Origin: JAGNHN01 sp964590645
GTDB lineage: Bacteria > Bacteroidota > Bacteroidia > Bacteroidales > JAGNHN01
NCBI GenBank assembly: GCA_964590645.1
Contig: CAZPYJ010000001.1
Span: 124,001-188,000, forward strand
DNA: 64,000 nt
Reading direction: 5' to 3'
Numbering within the stretch: the first letter of the stretch is position 1; each line of letters begins with the position of its first letter. Of the stretch, positions 1-7,981 are shown one piece after another. A model generated the notes under the pieces. That model worked only from the letters and a program-made list of their open reading frames with translations. It was not told where the DNA came from and ran no database searches. The position numbers were made by a program, and so were the translations under genes.

Positions 1-555
1 AAGATCAGCCGGCATCCGGAGCTGGCATCTCTTGGTTTTCTCAGTCTCAAAGAGATGGATTTTGAGGGAGAAATTGAGGAACCCTATGATAAGCTGCAAG
101 AGAATGCCCTGGCAAAGGCAGCTTTTGCACACTCAACATTTGGTCTGGACTGTTTTGCGGATGATACCGGATTGGAGGTCGAGGCCTTGAACGGGCGTCC
201 CGGGGTCTACTCCGCCCGTTACGCAGGGCCAGGCTGCAGCTATGCCGACAATGTACGGAAACTGCTGAAAGAAATGGAGGGCCAGTCCAGGCGCCAGGCC
301 TGTTTCCGCACGGTAATTTGTTTGATCGATAAGGGTAAAGCACATTTTTTCGAAGGGAAAGTCCACGGGCATATCCTCTCTGAAGCACAAGGCAAGGGTG
401 GGTTTGGTTACGATCCTGTTTTTGTGCCTGAGGGCTATACACAGAGCTTTGCCCAAATGAGCCTGGACGAAAAGAACCGCATCAGCCATCGGGCCAGGGC
501 GCTGGACCAGATGATCGCTTACTTTCGCACTCAAAACACCCAGTCATCCCGGTAA
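1..555 (+). CDS. rdgB: Non-canonical purine NTP pyrophosphatase (RdgB/HAM1), 5' end missing
   Basis: The reading frame is open from the first base, so the gene starts before the window; 184 residues are visible and about 10-15 N-terminal residues, including the family's S/T-x-N-x-x-K motif, are missing. RdgB enzymes hydrolyse dITP, XTP and similar damaged nucleotides to the monophosphate plus pyrophosphate, keeping them out of DNA. Seen here: ADDTGLEVEALNGRPGVYSA at about residues 54-73 (metal and base pocket), GFGYDPVF near 134, and the C-terminal EKNRISHRARAL segment that closes the active site. The stop codon is followed directly by the ATG of the next gene, so the two are probably co-transcribed. 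Identification is firm; the true start is outside the window. Confidence 0.95.
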   Translation, partial: KISRHPELASLGFLSLKEMDFEGEIEEPYDKLQENALAKAAFAHSTFGLDCFADDTGLEVEALNGRPGVYSARYAGPGCSYADNVRKLLKEMEGQSRRQACFRTVICLIDKGKAHFFEGKVHGHILSEAQGKGGFGYDPVFVPEGYTQSFAQMSLDEKNRISHRARALDQMIAYFRTQNTQSSR

Positions 556-2601
556 ATGCATTTGAATACGGCGAAGTATATCGGTATTCTCCTTCTATGC
601 TGTCATAGCCACGGCTTTATTCAGGCTCAGCAAATCCAGCAGCCGTCACCACCTGATAGTACTGCCCTGGCATACATAAAAGCAGCCCGGGAGCTGGAGG
701 GCCTCGATGCCTTTTACCGGCAGGCCCTTCGTTTTCCTGAAGACCCTGCACTCCGTCTGATGATGGAAGGGAAAATCAAAGAATTCAGCCATCTCCATAT
801 ACGGCTGAAAAAGGTGCTTTCCAATCCGGGCATCAGGGATAGCCTGGAGGTGAAAAATAACCTGGCAAACTTGATTTCACTGGACAGCCTGTTGCGTGAG
901 CAACAAAAGACTCCTCCCCTGCCCCTGGAGAAAGCCTATGCGTTGACGGCCCGCAGGCACAAGGCAGGAGGTGACCATCAAAAAGCTATGGATGCCGTGA
1001 ATAAGTCCCTGTTGGCCAATCCGTCCTACATTCCATCCCTGAGCCTCCGTTGTCGATGGAATTTGCAGGCTGCCCGTCCGGAAGAAGCCCTGCCGGATGC
1101 GCAGCAGCTTGCACGAGAAGGACAAGGGCCGGCCGCCGACTCTCTCCTGATCCTGCTCCCGCATTTTGCCGGGCATCTGGAATCGCTGCGCAGGGAGGAA
1201 GCACATACGCGTCTGCTCCAACTCACGGATGGCCTCATCGGTGTTTACGACTTTCACCCGCCTTCAAAAGCCGTGATTACGGCAATACAGGAACAGTCGA
1301 GGCAGGAAATGCTCCAGGCATACAGGAATGTTGCCAAAAGGGCACTTGCAGGCGGCAAAAGGAATCTGGCCATCCGATATGCCACGATGGCGAAAACACA
1401 ATCGGAGTTATGGAAGATGGATACCCACCGGAAGGATGCTGCTTTGCTCGGGCAAATCGCAGCCTATGCTTCCCGCTCGGCCCTGATGGCCTTGAGAGCG
1501 GGGCAACTCAGGCATAGCCTCGAAGCTTTCCAGCAGGCCGACAGCCTCTATGATGATGCTGCACTGCAGCAGGCAAAAACACTGGAGTACGAGCCCTTAC
1601 TGAGGCAAAGTGCTGAGATCATCCTGGACTCCATTGCCACCAAGCCTGCACCGCAGCGCTTTTACCCTATCTGGCACTCCCTGCAGGAAAAGCATCCAGG
1701 CCTCATCGGGAAAAGACGTGAGTCCTTACCGGATAATAAAAGCCAGAGCCAGCCCACCCCCTCTGCTGTCCGAACCGTCTTCCCCGATCACTTTTCTGCA
1801 CAAATCCTTCAACACAGCCGCAATCTGGCATTCCGCATCTGGCAGGGAGATACCAGCGGGTACCTGGCTTTGCGCGACAGCCTCAGATCATTGGCAGGAT
1901 TCACCGAACCCTTGCATCTCACCGAGACTGTCGCTGAAGCCATCATTACACTGGAAGAGGCCATTCGGACCTGGGAGTGCCGACAGGAGAAGAGGGACGA
2001 CCACCTGGATGATGCCACATTCAAAAGGGCCTTCGCGGGTGCCTCCTGGACAGAGGCAGCCACAGTGCTGAAAAGAATGCAAAGGAGGAGAGAGGCCCGC
2101 GATGATTGCGCATTTGCCTCACTCCCACCTGAGCAGCAGGCAAGCCTGGTAAGGGATGCAGAGAAATACCTTTCCTATCTTCCCCGGATTCAACAACGGA
2201 TACAGTCTGATCAGTTTGTAAGCGCGGACAGCCTGCTCGAAGAGAGCAGGCATTTTTATCGTCACCAGTTGAAAGGGCGCAATGGCCCTGATGAATTTGA
2301 AACAGATCTGTTCCAGGGTGACTCCGAAATGGAAGAGTATCTGGTTCACCGCTGTGAAGGATATATCCAGAAGGGCTACACAGACAATGCCCTGCTGTGG
2401 ATGGAAGAGATGCGGCGCCGGGAAATGGATCCAGGCCGGGTTGCATCGCTGCAAAAAGAACTGGGGAGGCTGCTGGCCGAAATGGATTTGGCCGAAACAA
2501 AGCTGAGCAATCCCAAAACACTCCTCTCCAGGCATATTCCAATGAAAAAATGGTACAACTCTCTCAGGAAAGCGTATCAGAAAAGATTCAGACAGGGATG
2601 A
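556..2601 (+). CDS. Secreted alpha-helical protein of unknown function
   Basis: This 681-residue protein begins with a signal peptide (hydrophobic GILLLCC stretch, likely cleavage after IQA near residue 24). The rest is Ala/Leu/Glu/Arg-rich and looks almost entirely helical. Residues about 125-185 resemble tetratricopeptide hairpins, with alternating A/L positions and paired helices. There is no T9SS tail, lipobox or later membrane segment, so a periplasmic location is likely. The ATG follows the rdgB stop with no spacer, implying one mRNA and coupled translation. I recognise no family; a scaffold or protein-interaction role would fit the helical repeats but is only inference. Confidence 0.75.
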   Translation: MHLNTAKYIGILLLCCHSHGFIQAQQIQQPSPPDSTALAYIKAARELEGLDAFYRQALRFPEDPALRLMMEGKIKEFSHLHIRLKKVLSNPGIRDSLEVKNNLANLISLDSLLREQQKTPPLPLEKAYALTARRHKAGGDHQKAMDAVNKSLLANPSYIPSLSLRCRWNLQAARPEEALPDAQQLAREGQGPAADSLLILLPHFAGHLESLRREEAHTRLLQLTDGLIGVYDFHPPSKAVITAIQEQSRQEMLQAYRNVAKRALAGGKRNLAIRYATMAKTQSELWKMDTHRKDAALLGQIAAYASRSALMALRAGQLRHSLEAFQQADSLYDDAALQQAKTLEYEPLLRQSAEIILDSIATKPAPQRFYPIWHSLQEKHPGLIGKRRESLPDNKSQSQPTPSAVRTVFPDHFSAQILQHSRNLAFRIWQGDTSGYLALRDSLRSLAGFTEPLHLTETVAEAIITLEEAIRTWECRQEKRDDHLDDATFKRAFAGASWTEAATVLKRMQRRREARDDCAFASLPPEQQASLVRDAEKYLSYLPRIQQRIQSDQFVSADSLLEESRHFYRHQLKGRNGPDEFETDLFQGDSEMEEYLVHRCEGYIQKGYTDNALLWMEEMRRREMDPGRVASLQKELGRLLAEMDLAETKLSNPKTLLSRHIPMKKWYNSLRKAYQKRFRQG

Positions 2602-2630
2602 GCCTGACACGGCCATAATCAGGAAAAGTT

Positions 2631-2638
2631 TACCTTTG
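2631..2638 (+). promoter_or_regulatory. Bacteroidota -7 box upstream of pepE
   Basis: TACCTTTG matches the TAnnTTTG consensus and ends 26 bases before the pepE ATG. No clear -33 TTTG is seen, so the call rests on the -7 box and its placement. Confidence 0.5.
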
Positions 2639-2664
2639 TATTCACAAACTTTAAACCCTATTCA

Positions 2665-3396
2665 ATGCGTCTGTTACTGATCAGCAATTCAACCAACCAC
2701 GGTGAAGCCTATCTCGGATGGCCCCGGAAACACATTCAGGATTTTATGCAAAATTCCGGCGTAAAGGATATCTTATTTATTCCCTATGCCGGCGTGGGAT
2801 TGTCCACAGAAGGCGACCAGGTTTCCTTTGATCGGTATGAAGCACGCGTGCAATCGGTATTTGAAGAACTTGGTTTGAACATATATTCTATTCACAAGCA
2901 GCCCAATCCAGTCAGCGCCGTACGTGAAGCCAAAGCCATTGCTGTGGGGGGTGGAAACACCTTTTACCTGGTTTATATGCTGCATAAGCTGGGTCTTATG
3001 CAGGAGATGAAGCAGCGCGTGCTGGATGGCGTTCATTATATGGGATGGAGTGCCGGATCCAATGTAGCCTGCCCCAGTTTGCGAACGACCAATGATATGC
3101 CCATTATTGAGCCGGCAAGCTTTGATTGTATGAACCTTATCCCCTTTCAAATTAACCCACATTACCTGGATGCCAATCCTGAAGGACACGGAGGAGAGAC
3201 ACGCCAGCAGCGCATTGAAGAGTTTCTCATCGCCAATCAGGCTATCACTGTGGCCGGACTCAGGGAAGCCACCTATCTGCTATTGGAAGACGGCCATCTC
3301 AGCCTGGGCGGCAGCCGGCCGATGCGGGTTTTCCAGTTTGGGAAAGAACCACAGGAGTATCAGCCGGGAGAGGATATTGGATTCCTGTTGAAATAA
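2665..3396 (+). CDS. pepE: Dipeptidase E (alpha-aspartyl dipeptidase, peptidase family S51)
   Basis: PepE is a cytoplasmic serine peptidase that cleaves dipeptides with N-terminal aspartate. At 243 residues the protein is close to the 229 of the E. coli enzyme. The nucleophile motif GWSAGSN places the catalytic serine at residue 129; the glycine-rich GGGNTF lies just before it (95-100), and NPHYLD supplies the expected histidine (about 166). The ATG at 2665 follows a TAnnTTTG box, so the gene appears to have its own promoter after the rdgB pair. The family assignment is firm; substrate range is inferred from homologues. Confidence 0.93.
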   Translation: MRLLLISNSTNHGEAYLGWPRKHIQDFMQNSGVKDILFIPYAGVGLSTEGDQVSFDRYEARVQSVFEELGLNIYSIHKQPNPVSAVREAKAIAVGGGNTFYLVYMLHKLGLMQEMKQRVLDGVHYMGWSAGSNVACPSLRTTNDMPIIEPASFDCMNLIPFQINPHYLDANPEGHGGETRQQRIEEFLIANQAITVAGLREATYLLLEDGHLSLGGSRPMRVFQFGKEPQEYQPGEDIGFLLK

Positions 3397-3486
3397 GCAG
3401 CCCGGATTACCCTGGGCAACTTTTAGGATTGAAAGACTAAGTCCGCCGATTATGCGTTCGGCCGGGCAAATTGACCGGATACATCT

Positions 3487-5034
3487 ATGTTTAGTAAAGA
3501 AGACCTTAAGTTATTCAAGCAGAAAGGAATTTCTGCTGAGATGGTAACGTCCCAGATCGAGCAGTTCCGGGCAGGATTTCCATACATTTCGCTGGAAAGA
3601 CCTGCCACTCCCGGAGATGGAATACAGGTACTGGAAGCCAAAAAAACCCAGGACCTGGCAAGATACTATGATGAAAACCGCAACCGCTACAGCTTGTTGA
3701 AGTTTGTCCCGGCCTCGGGTGCGGCTACCAGAATGTTCAAACATCTGCATCATTTTCTCTCAGCCTATGCCAGTGCAGAAGAAAAAGAAAAGGCACTGCA
3801 GCAGGATAAAAGCCCCGATTCTGTTTTTGCTGTTTTACGCAACCTGACCAGCTTTGCTTTCTTTGAAGACCTGAAAGAAGCGATGAAGCAGGATGGCAAA
3901 GAGGTCCGTCAATTGCTGGAGAAGAAGGATTACCACACCATCCTCCACTACCTGATGGAAACAGAGGGATTGAACTACGCCGATTTACCCAAAGGCCTGA
4001 TCAAGTTCCATAAATACCAAAGCTACAGCCGCACGGCAATGGAAGAGCATTTGGTGGAAGGAACCTATTATGTCCGTCAGGAAGACGGGAAAGTCCCCCT
4101 TCATTTTACCATCTCCCCCGAGCACGAAAAAGCCTTCCGGGCACGCCTGGACAAGGTAAAGCCTGTCTATGAGCAAAGGTATGGTGTCCGCTTTGACATT
4201 GACTTTTCCTTCCAGAAAACATCGACGGATACGGTAGCCGTCACCTTAGACAACGAGCCACTGCGCGACGAGCACAATCGTATTGTATTCCGACCGGGAG
4301 GACACGGTGCACTGCTTGATAATCTTTCGGAATGCGGAGCAGATATCATCTTCATTAAGAACATTGACAACGTTGTCCCTGACCGCCTGAAGCAGGAAAC
4401 CTATCTTTACAAGAAAGTGCTGGGCGGATACCTCTTGCAATTGCGCCGGAAAGTGAATGACTACCTGCGATCGCTGGAAGCCGGAAATATGGATGAAGGC
4501 TATCTGGAAGAAATACACCGCTTTGCCATTGATGAACTGCATTTTGATTTCCCTGAAGACTTCCATTTCCGCACCCAGCAGGAAAAGGCCAATCTGTTAT
4601 TCGGCCTTCTGCATCGGCCCATCCGGGCCTGCGGAATGGTCAGGAATGAAGGGGAGCCAGGTGGCGGACCTTTCTGGGTCAGAAACAAAGAGGGCAGGCG
4701 CAGTCTGCAAATCGTGGAGAGTTCTCAGATAAACCTGCAGGATGCGGAGCAAAAGGAGATATTTTCCCGTGCCACACATTTCAATCCGGTGGACCTGGTA
4801 TGCAGTGTGAGCGATTATAAAGGGGAATATTTCGACCTGAAAGCCTTTCGTGACCCTGAAACAGGCTTTATCTCAGAGAAATCAGTCAGCGGACAAAGAA
4901 TCAAAGCACTGGAGCTCCCGGGATTATGGAACGGAGCTATGGCTCATTGGATTACCGTATTCGTGGAGGTACCCATCATTACTTTCAACCCGGTAAAAAC
5001 CCTGAACGACCTGCTTCGGAAGGAGCATCAGTAG
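3487..5034 (+). CDS. DUF4301 family protein
   Basis: The 515-residue product matches the DUF4301 family, which is found mainly in Bacteroidota and has no established function. Recognisable family features are the FVPASGAATRMFKHL segment at about residues 76-90, a central FRPGGHGALLDNL block around 270-285, the following DIIFIKNIDNV, and a C-terminal half with GMVRNEGEPGGGPFWV. The PASGAATRM and GGHGAL loops are reminiscent of nucleotidyltransferase-type phosphate-binding loops, so sugar or nucleotide chemistry is possible but unproven. No signal peptide, so cytoplasmic. The gene stands alone between pepE and the ATPase island. Confidence 0.85.
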   Translation: MFSKEDLKLFKQKGISAEMVTSQIEQFRAGFPYISLERPATPGDGIQVLEAKKTQDLARYYDENRNRYSLLKFVPASGAATRMFKHLHHFLSAYASAEEKEKALQQDKSPDSVFAVLRNLTSFAFFEDLKEAMKQDGKEVRQLLEKKDYHTILHYLMETEGLNYADLPKGLIKFHKYQSYSRTAMEEHLVEGTYYVRQEDGKVPLHFTISPEHEKAFRARLDKVKPVYEQRYGVRFDIDFSFQKTSTDTVAVTLDNEPLRDEHNRIVFRPGGHGALLDNLSECGADIIFIKNIDNVVPDRLKQETYLYKKVLGGYLLQLRRKVNDYLRSLEAGNMDEGYLEEIHRFAIDELHFDFPEDFHFRTQQEKANLLFGLLHRPIRACGMVRNEGEPGGGPFWVRNKEGRRSLQIVESSQINLQDAEQKEIFSRATHFNPVDLVCSVSDYKGEYFDLKAFRDPETGFISEKSVSGQRIKALELPGLWNGAMAHWITVFVEVPIITFNPVKTLNDLLRKEHQ

Positions 5035-5103
5035 GCCGTAAGCCAACAACATAAGCCCTATTCTCACGGTCAAATAAGACCTGACATAAAGACAAGAACG
5101 ACG

Positions 5104-5142
5104 GAGCTGAGGGAAGAGGGTGGTGTTTGGGGTGGCGGTGTA
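5104..5142 (+). pseudogene. Degenerate copy of a histidine-kinase-like gene tail (copy 1)
   Basis: About 39 bases resemble the 3' end of the element at 7814-7935: both contain GGGTGGTGTTTGGG followed by a G/T-rich end. Relative to that copy there is a single-base deletion just before the shared block. It lies 26 bases beyond the 3' end of the minus-strand ATPase gene. It is the shortest and weakest of the three copies. Confidence 0.45.
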
Positions 5143-5167
5143 TGGATAAAACCCGTTTTCGTATCGG

Positions 5168-6334
5168 CTACAGCTTCGGAAGTATTTCTTTGATAAACCA
5201 TTCAAGGCCGCAGACGGTGACATCCTCTTTCAATAGCCAAGGCTCCGGGCAATTTGGTACGATGATGTAGTTGTTGTGGCATACCAGGTCCTGAACGGCA
5301 GTGGTGAAACTCTTGGTGGTTTTGGGTGCATCGGTAAACTTGATCTCGATACAGGCAAGAATCTCCAGGCCTCTAGAAAGGATCAGATCACATTCTGCCC
5401 CTTCGGCGGTGCGATAAAACGATGCTCCTATTCCAGCCTTTGAGGAATTGACGATCTGCTCAATCACAAATCCTTCCCATGAGTTTCCCAAAAGCGTGTG
5501 CCCCATTATCTGATTAACACTGCTGATGCTATGCAGATGGTGCAATATCCCGCTATCCCTCAGATAAGTTTTTGGAGATTTGATGATACGCTTTTTTACA
5601 TTGGCAAACCAGGGCGTCAGCAAGCGCAGCATAAATGCATTTTCAAAGAAGCCAATATACTTTGAAACACTTGGGCTGGAAAGCCCTAATGCCCGTGAAT
5701 AACTGGCAAGGTTGAGCAACATACCATGATTGTGAGCGAGCATCTGAAGTAACCTGTTTAGCAGTATGGGATCAGCGCTCAGCCCGAGGAATGGTAGGTC
5801 TCTTTCAATGTAGGTTATAATAAATGAGTGAAACCAGTCTTTTGTGAGTTCTGTATCAAGCATTGTGAAGGGCTCGGGAAATCCACCATACATCCACAAA
5901 TCATTTAATCGATGAGTTCCACTTATTTCATCAATCAAGAGGCCTGTAAGTTCTGTATAAATGATCCGGCCAGCGAGGGATTCTGAACTTTGCTTCAATA
6001 ATTCCGGGCTTGCTGACCCCAGGATAATAAAACGGGCTGGAACCCTGTGTTGGTCAATAACCCCGCGTATTACAGGAAATAAATCGGGACGGCGCTGCAC
6101 TTCATCAAGGATGATACAGCTATTCTGGTTGTTTTCGAAAAAGAACTGAGGATTGTCCAGTTTACTAATGTCAGCAGGCAGTTCCAGGTCAAGATATATT
6201 ACTTTCTTCTTAGTATCATGGATAAGGGATTTGGCCAGGGTGGTTTTTCCGATTTGCCTGGGACCTAGAATGGCTACTGCAGGAAAATGTTCCAGCAATT
6301 TTTTTATCCTGGGTCGAAGATTTCGCCTAATCAT
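5168..6334 (-). CDS. AAA ATPase with DUF4143 C-terminal domain (copy 1)
   Basis: A 388-residue P-loop ATPase of the AAA plus DUF4143 family, whose biological role is unknown. Walker A is GPRQIGKTT (residues 24-32) and Walker B is CIILDEVQ (73-80), followed by the sensor-like ILGSASPELL. The second half holds a winged-helix segment (LASYSRALGLSSPSVSKYIG) and a nuclease-like end with ECDLIL and then ACIEIKFTD, matching the D...ExK spacing of PD-(D/E)xK folds. The ATG has its own TAnnTTTG box. Members are often multi-copy in Bacteroidota and are scattered by transfer; this window has three intact ones plus a fragment. The sequence differs clearly from the other copies, so this is not a recent duplication. 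Confidence 0.88.
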   Translation of the reverse strand: MIRRNLRPRIKKLLEHFPAVAILGPRQIGKTTLAKSLIHDTKKKVIYLDLELPADISKLDNPQFFFENNQNSCIILDEVQRRPDLFPVIRGVIDQHRVPARFIILGSASPELLKQSSESLAGRIIYTELTGLLIDEISGTHRLNDLWMYGGFPEPFTMLDTELTKDWFHSFIITYIERDLPFLGLSADPILLNRLLQMLAHNHGMLLNLASYSRALGLSSPSVSKYIGFFENAFMLRLLTPWFANVKKRIIKSPKTYLRDSGILHHLHSISSVNQIMGHTLLGNSWEGFVIEQIVNSSKAGIGASFYRTAEGAECDLILSRGLEILACIEIKFTDAPKTTKSFTTAVQDLVCHNNYIIVPNCPEPWLLKEDVTVCGLEWFIKEILPKL

Positions 6335-6353
6335 ACATTACATATTATCCCTG

Positions 6354-6361
6354 CAAATATA
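6354..6361 (-). promoter_or_regulatory. -7 box for the minus-strand DUF4143 ATPase
   Basis: Reading the minus strand, TATATTTG fits TAnnTTTG exactly and ends 19 bases before the ATG at 6334. Confidence 0.5.
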
Positions 6362-6396
6362 AAAAATACTTTTCGATTTGCGGTATAAATATTTTG

Positions 6397-6477
6397 ATTA
6401 CCATGGAAATCCTTGATCTGAAAGATGAAAAGGGCGAAGCAAAAGGAACGAAGGTGGTGTTTGGGGTGCCGGTGTAG
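6397..6477 (+). pseudogene. Histidine-kinase-like gene tail (copy 2)
   Basis: In one frame this reads as a short peptide ending in DLKDEKGEAKGTKVVFGVPV and a TAG stop at 6475-6477, with no start or upstream domains. It parallels the longer copy at 7814-7935 almost codon for codon (MEILDLKDE against MEIIDLKDE). Such an ending, with G-T-x-V-V before the C-terminus, resembles the ATPase domain end of LytS-type sensor kinases. It lies between the two DUF4143 genes. I read it as a remnant, not a gene. Confidence 0.6.
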
Positions 6478-6553
6478 AGTAGTCGAATATATTTCGCTAA
6501 AATGGAACATTTCTATAATTTATTAATAAGTTTGGATATAACTGAATATATCA

Positions 6554-6581
6554 TTATAATTGCAAAAATATTCAATTATAA
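6554..6581. promoter_or_regulatory. Inverted repeat just upstream of the second DUF4143 ATPase
   Basis: A perfect 9-bp inverted repeat, TTATAATTG and CAATTATAA, is separated by 10 bases and ends 6 bases before the ATG at 6588. It could be an operator or an mRNA hairpin covering the translation start. The surrounding sequence is unusually AT-rich for this genome. Confidence 0.4.
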
Positions 6582-6587
6582 CTGGAA

Positions 6588-7796
6588 ATGGTAAAAAGAT
6601 TACAGTACCTCGAAAAACTTAAAATATATTCAGGCAAATCTTTTATAAAAGTGATTGCAGGTATGCGAAGGGCTGGAAAAAGCACTTTGCTCGGCCAATA
6701 CAGGGAGCACCTTATACAAGCGGGCGTTGATGAGGGAAGCATTATCCAGATAAATAAAGAGTTGCTGGAATTTGATTTTATTAAGGATTACCGAGATTTG
6801 TGGAACTACATCAACCGGGAAGGTTCGGGAAAAGGCGGAATAAAATATCTGCTAATTGATGAGGTACAGGAAATTGATCAGTGGGAGAAGGCTGTAAATT
6901 CATTTTTGGTAGAGGGAATCTACGACATTACCATCACCGGCTCGAACGCGCGGATGCTTTCAACGGAGCTATCCTCCTTGCTTGCCGGCAGGTATATAGA
7001 GATCGCTATGCAACCTTTTTCCTTCAAAGAGTTCCGGGCTTACAGAATGCTGCAATTTCCGGATGAGAGCATACGCGATTCATTCAGGCACTATATGAGA
7101 TATGGAGGTTTGCCAGGCCTTCACAACCTTCCGTTTAATGATGAAACACTGTTTCCTTATCTGAACGCGATCTATAACACAGTGCTGCTAAAGGATGTTG
7201 TAACACGTAATAAAATTCGTGATGTTGAACAACTTGAACGAATTGCCCGGTTTGTTTTAACCAACTGCGGAAACATTACCTCTGCAAAAAGCATTGCGGA
7301 TTATCTCAAATCTCAGCGTTTAAAAATCTCGGTCGAAACGGTACAGAATTACCTGCATTACCTTACACAGGCTTTTATGATGCATAAGGTAAGACGTTAC
7401 GACATCAAAGGAAAGCGTTTACTGGAGTATTCTGAAAAGTACTATCCGGCAGATCCGGGACTTAGGTTTGGCATTGCCGGATATTCAGATTCTGATATTT
7501 CCGGCATACTCGAAAACCTTGTTTTTCTTGAATTGATAAGGCGCGGATACACCGTTTATGTGGGACAATCCGGCGCCCTTGAGGTTGACTTCGTTGCTGA
7601 AAAGCAGGAAGAGAAAATCTATATACAGGTAGCATATCTCATGAATGACGAAAAAACCATTGAGCGGGAATTTGGCAACCTGATGCAAATCAGCGATAAT
7701 TTTCCAAAAATGGTTTTATCACTGGATGATTTCTGGCCACAAAACCGGGAAGGTATCCTCCGAAGGAATCTTATAGATTTTCTTCTGGAAGAATAA
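6588..7796 (+). CDS. AAA ATPase with DUF4143 C-terminal domain (copy 2)
   Basis: A 402-residue member of the AAA/DUF4143 family. Walker A is GMRRAGKST (25-33), Walker B is YLLIDEVQEID near residues 87-97, and ITGSNARML follows. The middle carries a helix-turn-helix-like part (SAKSIADYLKSQRLKISVETVQNYL). The C-terminal nuclease-like region has EVDFVAE but then YIQVAY, so the usual E-x-K of the putative PD-(D/E)xK fold is replaced by Q-V-A and catalysis there is doubtful; this variant is common in one branch of the family. The gene is transcribed away from copy 1, behind a palindrome. Its 3' end is followed 17 bases later by another kinase-tail remnant. Cellular role unknown. Confidence 0.88.
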   Translation: MVKRLQYLEKLKIYSGKSFIKVIAGMRRAGKSTLLGQYREHLIQAGVDEGSIIQINKELLEFDFIKDYRDLWNYINREGSGKGGIKYLLIDEVQEIDQWEKAVNSFLVEGIYDITITGSNARMLSTELSSLLAGRYIEIAMQPFSFKEFRAYRMLQFPDESIRDSFRHYMRYGGLPGLHNLPFNDETLFPYLNAIYNTVLLKDVVTRNKIRDVEQLERIARFVLTNCGNITSAKSIADYLKSQRLKISVETVQNYLHYLTQAFMMHKVRRYDIKGKRLLEYSEKYYPADPGLRFGIAGYSDSDISGILENLVFLELIRRGYTVYVGQSGALEVDFVAEKQEEKIYIQVAYLMNDEKTIEREFGNLMQISDNFPKMVLSLDDFWPQNREGILRRNLIDFLLEE

Positions 7797-7813
7797 GTTC
7801 AAACAAGGTTTCA

Positions 7814-7935
7814 TTCAAAATATCGCTCTGTACAACATCAGGCTCAAACGCAAGATCACCATGGAAATCATTGATCTGAAAGATGAACAGGGCGAAGCCA
7901 GGGGAACGAGGGTGGTGTTTGGGATGGTGATGTAG
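7814..7935 (+). pseudogene. Histidine-kinase-like gene tail (copy 3, longest)
   Basis: One frame reads 40 codons (IQNIALYNIRLKRKITMEII, then DLKDEQGEARGTRVVFGMVM) to a TAG at 7933-7935. The pattern resembles the last part of the HATPase domain of LytS-type sensor kinases, where an N-I-x-x-x-L-x-N-x-R motif precedes the terminal G-T-x-V strand. No upstream kinase sequence remains between here and the ATPase stop at 7796, so this is an orphan C-terminus. It shares about 75 bp with copy 2 in the same orientation. The IS element is inserted 46 bases downstream. Confidence 0.65.
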
Positions 7936-7981
7936 AGGTGTTTTCAAGTCTCATCAACCATAAAGATAGTGGGTGCCGACA

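Noticed and set aside
3397..3430. GCCC ... GGGC hairpin after pepE as a terminator
   Set aside because: Only four good pairs and a weak T stretch; not strong enough to list.
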